From Methanobacteriota archaeon (GTDB lineage Archaea > Thermoplasmatota > E2 > DHVEG-1), in assembly GCA_026394495.1 (NCBI GenBank), contig JAPKYE010000002.1, forward strand, positions 1 to 40,902: DNA of 40,902 nt, read 5' to 3'. The position numbers were made by a program, and so were the translations under genes. The notes under the pieces are model-generated. The model did not search any database. It was not told the DNA's origin and worked only from the letters and a program-made list of their open reading frames with translations. Shown here one piece after another: positions 35,399 through 40,902 of this stretch. Every line of letters starts with the position of its first letter. Position 1 is the stretch's first letter.

Positions 35399-38353
35399 TT
35401 ATTGTTCATTCACGGTGACCCGTATATCATTTTTCCCTTGTTTTGCAATCCAGGGGATAGTAATCTCCGCGTATCCGTAGCCAGGGATAATAAGATCCTC
35501 TACTTTATTCTTTTCCTCCCCGTTTATTGTCAAACTCACTTTTACTTTCCTTGCAGAAACCTTGCTTACGTTCTCTACTCGGAAGGATGTAGTTATCCGT
35601 TCCCCTTCTTTGAAATCCCTGGGCCAATGAAACATATTTTTAATCGCGAGTTCAGCTTTTACATTTGTTACCATCGTCATCGTCTGTATCTCTGTTTGCT
35701 TCTTTTTTCCAAGAGAGTTCACCCGTATTATGGTTTCCACCCAATCGTTTGGTTCAATCTGCGACGTTGGTTTCACTGTTACTACAATGGTTATCGACTG
35801 CTTTGGTTCAACTACGAGTTTTTGTGGCTCTACACTTGCATCCCAATGCGATGACACAGGCCGTCTCGTAGCAAACACTTCATAGGTTCGCGTTTTTCTT
35901 GTTGGATTCAATACAACGATTTCGAATCGTGCCTCGCCATCCGGGTCAATCTCTTGAATTCTATCAATACATTGAAATTTTACTACTTTTTGTGTCAAAA
36001 GAAGAGCGATGACGATAATGATAAAGAAAAATAAAACAAAGAGTATCAGCGCAAGAACAATCGCGGCATCAGATCCAAATGTGTCTTTGAGACCGAGTTG
36101 ATCTGCAGCGGAATCAAAAAACTTGTATACTGCATCAAAAAAATCATACAAAACGTTGTTTCCAATAACCTGAATGGTTACCGTCAGTGCTGCAGAGGCT
36201 GCGGAGTTTCCTTTTGACGTTGCTTTAAATGTTAATGTATCTGAAGAAAATGATGTATCTGTTGGTACTGAGACCGTAACTTGAACAATTCGCTCTTTTC
36301 CGTTGATAACTTTACTTACTGTTTGAATGTATTTTTTCTCCCAGCCGTTCTTTGAGGTTACCGTTATCTGATATGAATCATCGTCGTCACTTGCACCAAT
36401 ATTATTATTTTTAATATAAAAGTTGAATGTAGCGTTTACCCCTTTTTTTACATCAAGACTTTCGTTATCAACACGAATGCTGAGATCGTATGTGATAGCC
36501 GCTCTGGTAACTAATGCTGATGCTTCTGCAGTTGCTTTTCCGGTTTTCCCAGAGACCTCAAAAATCATGTCCAATGAGTCGTCATAGGCGTCTTGTGTTG
36601 TGTCTGTTGAATCGACAAGGACATGGACAAGTTGATATCCACCCGCTGAGAAAACAATTGATTCAGAGGCGGTTACAATGTTCCATCCACCTATTTTTTC
36701 TTTTTGGATAACGTTAATATTAATTTTCGGGTCTTTACCTTCGCTTGTAATATTTAACGTGTAGTCAATAATGCCACCAGGAACAATCTTTGCGTCAGCT
36801 GGATTTGAAGTATAGGTAAACTTGATATGTGTTGTGTCTTCAACAAACAGATGAAGTGAAGAGGGACAATCAACTGAATCATACAGAATCTGGATGGTTC
36901 GCTGACCGAGTTGTGGGCCATCTGCGATAGCTATATCCAAACTAAGAGGCTCGTCATAGATGAGTTCCTTATTTTTGTCGTTTATGTTGGAAAAAATAAA
37001 TGTGGTCAGATGATTGTTCTTTTTGATAAGATCAAGAAGTTTTGTTTTATCGAGAGTAATGGAAGAATTAGATATAACGCCCCCTTCATTCGATAGGGTT
37101 GCTGTCAGTGTGATTTTTCGCAGATCGATAAGATTACGATAATCCATATAGATATTTGCCTCAGCGTTTTTCAAAATTTTACTTTGTACAGGACCATTAC
37201 CGCTCCATGTGCGAGTTGTATCTTTAAGTTTTTCAGAAATTGTTGTATTACTCGTAGGTATTTCAGTAACCATTTGATAAACAATATCCTCTTTATGGAG
37301 ATAATAAGTAATTTCATTCTCTTTCTGTTCTATGGGGATGCTTAATGGCAGGGTTACCGTAGAATCATGTGTAGATGAACCAAATATAAACGATGAGGCG
37401 AGCACACCATCAGCAAGATCAGCAAGATCTGCAAGGGTGAGATTGACGCCATCTTCGCCGATCAGGTCGCTCATATTTAGGAATTCTTTGAGGGTTGCTC
37501 CAAGATCCTGTAACTTCGTGATTTTTCGTTTACTTAAGAAATCTGAGAGTTTTCCCATGATTGTTAGTGCTTTGTCCTCAAATCCCCGTTCTGATAACTT
37601 TGTTAATATATTACCTATGGTGCGTTCACTGGGGATTATTTCAACTGAGAATAATAGAATGCTGTTTTCTTTTAACACTACATGTTCGTTAGATAAGTCA
37701 AGAGTTATTAGATATGGTTTTATTCTTCCAGGTATAATCGTTGGTTTAATCGTTGTCGTCGTATTTTTTATTTCCTGAGATAAAATTAATCCAGACCCAA
37801 AGAAGTCAGTGCCGTTTGAGATACTGATTTTTACGCTGTCTTTATGTAATGGTTTTGATGATGAGGATAAATATAGATTAAAGAGGACGTTACCGTTTAT
37901 TTCCCGGGTTTCTGCTCCTGTATACAGATATTCTTCTGTTACTTTGAATGGATTCATCAATTCAAAAAAAGATGAAAGCATATCAATTGGGATTTCAGAG
38001 TCTTCTTCAGTTATGTCACCGAATTCAAGTGCGAATTTGTAAATTGTCCATAACCCAAACCAGGAAAGCCATTCGTCCTTGTTTATTGTTGGAATCAGCT
38101 TGTTTTTTACAAAGAGGCTGGGGGGCCATTCTGAATCATTTGTTTTTGTTGGTATATCTGTACTCATTTGGGTGCTGCCTGATTCAGCGTCTAAACTGTC
38201 TAAACTAAAAGGAATATACTCTGTGAAATGCAATATATTGGTGCTTGCGTTTGATGTTTCTGCAAGACCAGAGGGAACGATTGCAGGTAGGATCAGCATG
38301 AAAACTAAGGAAAATACGATGAATGTTCCTAAACCTGTTCTCCGTGAATGCAT
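35399..38353 (-). CDS. Large envelope protein with domains on both sides of a TM helix
   Basis: 984 aa. A signal peptide covers about residues 1-31. The ectodomain (about 730 residues) includes an N-terminal part of unknown fold and several Ig-like NEW3/CARDB-type domains from about residue 500 (GGIIDYTLNITSEGKD; VKKGVNATFNFYIKNN). One strong TM helix lies near 760-790 (ALILFVLFFFIIIVIALLLT). After it come about 195 residues with two more Ig-like domains (EARFEIVVLNPTRKTRTYEV; TTSFRVENVSKVSARKVKV). If the signal is cleaved, these C-terminal domains face the cytoplasm, which is unusual. No enzyme motif is seen. Confidence 0.75.
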   Translation of the reverse strand: MHSRRTGLGTFIVFSLVFMLILPAIVPSGLAETSNASTNILHFTEYIPFSLDSLDAESGSTQMSTDIPTKTNDSEWPPSLFVKNKLIPTINKDEWLSWFGLWTIYKFALEFGDITEEDSEIPIDMLSSFFELMNPFKVTEEYLYTGAETREINGNVLFNLYLSSSSKPLHKDSVKISISNGTDFFGSGLILSQEIKNTTTTIKPTIIPGRIKPYLITLDLSNEHVVLKENSILLFSVEIIPSERTIGNILTKLSERGFEDKALTIMGKLSDFLSKRKITKLQDLGATLKEFLNMSDLIGEDGVNLTLADLADLADGVLASSFIFGSSTHDSTVTLPLSIPIEQKENEITYYLHKEDIVYQMVTEIPTSNTTISEKLKDTTRTWSGNGPVQSKILKNAEANIYMDYRNLIDLRKITLTATLSNEGGVISNSSITLDKTKLLDLIKKNNHLTTFIFSNINDKNKELIYDEPLSLDIAIADGPQLGQRTIQILYDSVDCPSSLHLFVEDTTHIKFTYTSNPADAKIVPGGIIDYTLNITSEGKDPKININVIQKEKIGGWNIVTASESIVFSAGGYQLVHVLVDSTDTTQDAYDDSLDMIFEVSGKTGKATAEASALVTRAAITYDLSIRVDNESLDVKKGVNATFNFYIKNNNIGASDDDDSYQITVTSKNGWEKKYIQTVSKVINGKERIVQVTVSVPTDTSFSSDTLTFKATSKGNSAASAALTVTIQVIGNNVLYDFFDAVYKFFDSAADQLGLKDTFGSDAAIVLALILFVLFFFIIIVIALLLTQKVVKFQCIDRIQEIDPDGEARFEIVVLNPTRKTRTYEVFATRRPVSSHWDASVEPQKLVVEPKQSITIVVTVKPTSQIEPNDWVETIIRVNSLGKKKQTEIQTMTMVTNVKAELAIKNMFHWPRDFKEGERITTSFRVENVSKVSARKVKVSLTINGEEKNKVEDLIIPGYGYAEITIPWIAKQGKNDIRVTVNEQ

Positions 38354-38532
38354 AGACGTACAACCTATGGCTTATATCTATCTACTTAATATATAAATGT
38401 TTGTTTACAATAGGTATCATTTTTAATAAAATATAAAAATACTATCCCCTCCTGTCATACCTTCCCATATACTTTCAACATTTCCTATCAAAAGAACACG
38501 AAAATACCATAGAAAAAAAAGAAAACGTCTTT

Positions 38533-40056
38533 TTATCGCAAAGGTGTTTTTTGTAACCACTCAAGATCACTGATATAAAGACTTCTGATATCTTTCAGCC
38601 CAAACGCCTGCATCGCAAGCCTCTCCAGACCAAGACCCCAGGCAAGCACAGGGCTTTTCACACCAACAGGCTCTGTCACCTCAGGCCGAAACATCCCGCT
38701 TCCACCTAATTCCATCCATTTGTTATTCCAAAAAACATCTACTTCCATACTTGGTTCAGTATACGGAAAATACCCAGGTCTGAACCGGATTTTCTCAAAG
38801 CCCATCCGCCTGTAAAACTCTTTCAGAATCCCCAAAAGCTGTCTGAAGTTTGCGTTCTCCTCATGAATGATTCCTTCAATCTGATAGAACTCTGGCAGAT
38901 GCGTGGTATCAATGTTTTCTTTTCTGAACACACGACCAATGGAAAACACCTTACACGGCGGCTGCGGATGATCGTACAAATATCGGATGGTACTAACGGT
39001 CGTATGGGTCCTCAACAGCGTTTTTTCTCCTTCTGTTCTCGAAAACTGATACCCCCATCCCGTCGATTTGGTTGTTCCACCGTTTTCATGGACCGCTGCG
39101 ATGCTCTCAAGCAACGTTTTTTCTTTTATAGGAAAACGTTTTGGATTCTTACAATAAAATGTATCTTGCATCTCCCGAGCAGGATGATCCTGAGGGATAA
39201 ACAACACATCCATATCCCAGAAACAAGATTCGACATAATCCCCTTCGATCTCCTGAAACCCCATTTCAATGAAGATATCGCGGATTTTTCCAATCAATGC
39301 AACTAACGGATGTGTTTTCCCACCATATAACGCAGGGGCAAATGCATGAATATCATACGGTCGAATAGCTGTACGTTCCCAGTCCCCGGTTTTGATCAGA
39401 GCTGATGTGATCTGCGAGATCTCTTCAGTAATCTCTATTCTTTTTTCAAGAGCCTTTTTTCCGTATTCTGTTAACACAATAGTGCTTGTAACCTGTTCTT
39501 TTTCTTTTAAAACATTTTTTCGAGAAAGCAATGAGCTGAGTTTTGTTTTCTCAAATGTTGTGTTCGGATGACCATCGAGATAATTCAAGGCTTTTTCCTC
39601 TTCGCTTTCAATTTCAAGTACTTTTTTTCCTTGATCAGTGATCTCCAACAATGTTTCTTTATCTTTTTTTATATTGACCCATCCTTTGGTTCTTAACCAA
39701 CCGACCGCAACAGAGATTTCAGATTGCTCCAAAATCTGAGAAAGATCTTTTAAAGAGGATTTTCCATTGTGTTCCGATAAATATTTTAATGCTCTTTTCT
39801 CGGGTAACCCATTCTGTACAAAATGCTTTCCTTCTTTTCCAAGTGAGTAGACTGTGGTAATATGATCCTCTATTGCAACAAGTTTTTTTGATTGAAGCCA
39901 GGATGCCGCATTCATAACTTCTGCAACTTGTGTGAAATCTCCCTGCTTCACAAGCTCTTGTGGTGATGCGCTGCCGTTGAGTTTTTTTAATGTTAAGAGT
40001 ACCTTTTTTTCGTTTTGTGAAAGCTCTTGAATAATCTTATCGAAGTCCATCTTCAT
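38533..40056 (-). CDS. pheS: Phenylalanyl-tRNA synthetase alpha subunit
   Basis: 507 aa, archaeal type with an N-terminal set of winged-helix repeats (about 1-200) that bind tRNA. The class II core follows: motif 2 SIGRVFRKENID, the Phe pocket FRPGYFPYTEPS, and motif 3 GLGLERLAM. It charges tRNA-Phe as an alpha2beta2 enzyme. The pheT gene is not in the window. ATG at 40056 or 40050 is possible. Confidence 0.97.
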   Translation of the reverse strand: MKMDFDKIIQELSQNEKKVLLTLKKLNGSASPQELVKQGDFTQVAEVMNAASWLQSKKLVAIEDHITTVYSLGKEGKHFVQNGLPEKRALKYLSEHNGKSSLKDLSQILEQSEISVAVGWLRTKGWVNIKKDKETLLEITDQGKKVLEIESEEEKALNYLDGHPNTTFEKTKLSSLLSRKNVLKEKEQVTSTIVLTEYGKKALEKRIEITEEISQITSALIKTGDWERTAIRPYDIHAFAPALYGGKTHPLVALIGKIRDIFIEMGFQEIEGDYVESCFWDMDVLFIPQDHPAREMQDTFYCKNPKRFPIKEKTLLESIAAVHENGGTTKSTGWGYQFSRTEGEKTLLRTHTTVSTIRYLYDHPQPPCKVFSIGRVFRKENIDTTHLPEFYQIEGIIHEENANFRQLLGILKEFYRRMGFEKIRFRPGYFPYTEPSMEVDVFWNNKWMELGGSGMFRPEVTEPVGVKSPVLAWGLGLERLAMQAFGLKDIRSLYISDLEWLQKTPLR

Positions 40057-40166
40057 CCGAAATCATGTAGACCTGTATTAAGATGTCGATTTAGACTCGT
40101 TGGAACTAGAGTAGCAAAACGTTATAAAATGATACCTATTCAGACATCTGCAAGGAGAAATAGTAT

Positions 40167-40571
40167 ATGATAGGAAATTTACCTCAAAACATCTTAGAAG
40201 CAGTTCTTGAAACAATACCGATCGAATTCTCAGTTATTGATGATAAAGAACAAGTCCTTGCATGGAACAAACATGAGACGCGGATCTTCAAACGACCAAC
40301 CGCGGTTGTAGGCAAAAACGTCAAAAATTGCCATCCAAAAAAAAGCCTTGCAAAAGTAGAACAAATCATCCAGGAGATGAAACAAGGAAAACGAGACAAA
40401 GCCCAATTTTGGATTGATCTGCCCAACGGACCAAACAGCACAAAGCAGAAAGTACTCATAGAATACTATGCCTTACGTGATCCCAACGGCAAATATCTCG
40501 GGTGTCTTGAAGCATCGCAGAATATCGGAAAATTACAGAGTATAACTGGTGAAAAAAGACTCCTTGATTAA
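40167..40571 (+). CDS. Single PAS-domain protein
   Basis: 134 aa. The PAS core is FSVIDDKEQVLAWNKHETRIF, then GKNVKNCHPKKSLAKVEQI with a His that resembles the PAS domain of DUF438-type proteins, which may bind heme. AQFWIDLPNGP and VLIEYYALRDPNG complete the fold. It has no output domain, so it probably acts with a partner or as a simple sensor. AAGGAGA lies before the ATG. Confidence 0.85.
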   Translation: MIGNLPQNILEAVLETIPIEFSVIDDKEQVLAWNKHETRIFKRPTAVVGKNVKNCHPKKSLAKVEQIIQEMKQGKRDKAQFWIDLPNGPNSTKQKVLIEYYALRDPNGKYLGCLEASQNIGKLQSITGEKRLLD

Positions 40572-40640
40572 TACAAAAAATATTCACTTTACCACTGTAT
40601 AGTTTTTATAGGAAAAGTGTATTATCCCCTTTCAAATTCT

Positions 40641-40715
40641 GGGCCCGTAGCTTAGTTCGGTTGGAGCAACCGGCTGATAACCGGTAGGTCGGGAGTTCAA
40701 ATCTCCTCGGGCCCA
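40641..40715 (+). tRNA. tRNA-Ile(GAT)
   Basis: 75 nt. GGGCCCG pairs with CGGGCCC, with A as discriminator. The anticodon loop CTGATAA gives GAT, which reads ATC/ATT isoleucine codons. The T arm has AGTTCAAATCT. No CCA is encoded. A TATA-like TTTTTATAGG lies about 30 nt upstream. Confidence 0.96.
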
Positions 40716-40780
40716 TTTTATTGAATTAACCAATAGTGTATCACAGAAAATTATTTTAATAAAAAAAATAAAATTTTCCC

Positions 40781-40796
40781 CTCCTTTTTTAAGGAG
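40781..40796 (-). terminator. Possible terminator of the last minus-strand gene
   Basis: CTCCTT (40781-40786) pairs with AAGGAG (40791-40796) around a T4 spacer. On the minus strand a GGGG and then an A/T stretch rich in T follow. The stem is short, so the call is weak. Confidence 0.3.
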
Positions 40797-40819
40797 AGAA
40801 AAACGACTTTATATATTCT

Positions 40820-40902
40820 TTACTCTTTGTCAAACTCTCTGAATTTATCCATATCCGGATTTAAAAACCCGCATCGTCGGAATGCGAACAATTCATCGAG
40901 CA
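40820..40902 (-). CDS. 3' end of an unidentified gene (cut by window edge)
   Basis: The last 26 codons before a TAA at 40820-40822 read LDELFAFRRCGFLNPDMDKF, then REFDKE. The pattern is protein-like (a helix, then an acidic end). The frame stays open to the window edge. Too little remains to name the family. Confidence 0.5.
   Translation of the reverse strand, partial: LDELFAFRRCGFLNPDMDKFREFDKE

Noticed and set aside
1-40902. CRISPR array
   Set aside because: I saw no regularly spaced short repeats, and no cas gene.

Overview
The window is archaeal and probably euryarchaeal. It carries KH/beta-CASP ribonuclease aCPSF1, a proteasome beta subunit, aIF2-beta, deoxyhypusine synthase, MBF1, archaeal PheS, MfnA, a MEMO protein and an archaeal HMG-CoA synthase/thiolase/DUF35 set. 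It also has an FtsZ2-type ftsZ behind a small ribbon-helix-helix gene and TATA-type promoters. No methanogenesis gene is present. A Thermoplasmata-like or related lineage is plausible, but I cannot fix the taxon from sequence alone.

Layout. 1-2001: the end of an IS4-type transposase abuts an AT-rich secreted erythromycin-esterase-like gene. 2093-7167: housekeeping genes on the minus strand (aCPSF1, psmB, Kbl-type PLP transferase, ATP-NAD kinase-like). 7455-7688: a small zinc-ribbon protein. 7770-14372: a probable integrated element of 6.6 kb. It ends in a tyrosine integrase that stops 1 nt from the 3' end of tRNA-Arg(TCG), and the last 16 nt of that tRNA (plus one flanking base) recur exactly at 7770-7786. 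Its cargo is two membrane proteins, a KaiC/RAD55-type ATPase, a double V4R-like protein and a UbiA-type prenyltransferase, plus a 303-bp MITE-like unit with 15-bp inverted ends. 14602-15598: a secreted protein and a single-domain response regulator.

15662-18338: ftsZ and a CdrS-like regulator with a striking GAAA-capped hairpin between them, then aIF2-beta and a 42-aa gene. 18426-22511: an envelope cluster of a TM-anchored protein, a PGF-CTERM protein and its unanchored paralogue, with a PRC-barrel gene among them. 22639-26841: plus-strand metabolic genes (mfnA-hpt, MEMO, dys). 26849-31206: minus-strand genes (a divergent creatininase, map, Sua5/YrdC, MBF1, a coiled-coil protein, a DUF1614-like membrane protein). 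31754-35351: the mevalonate-entry operon (DUF35, thiolase, HMG-CoA synthase) behind a second coiled-coil gene. 35399-40056: a 984-aa envelope protein and PheS. 40167-40902: a PAS protein, tRNA-Ile(GAT) and the 3' end of one more gene.

How the parts fit: most of the window is core information processing and lipid-precursor metabolism in short minus-strand operons. The accessory parts are the transposase/esterase end, the tRNA-Arg element and the envelope-protein cluster. The most notable unexplained items are the tRNA-Arg element with its sensor/ATPase/prenyltransferase cargo, the MITE-like unit inside it, and the RNA hairpin in the cdrS-ftsZ intergenic region.
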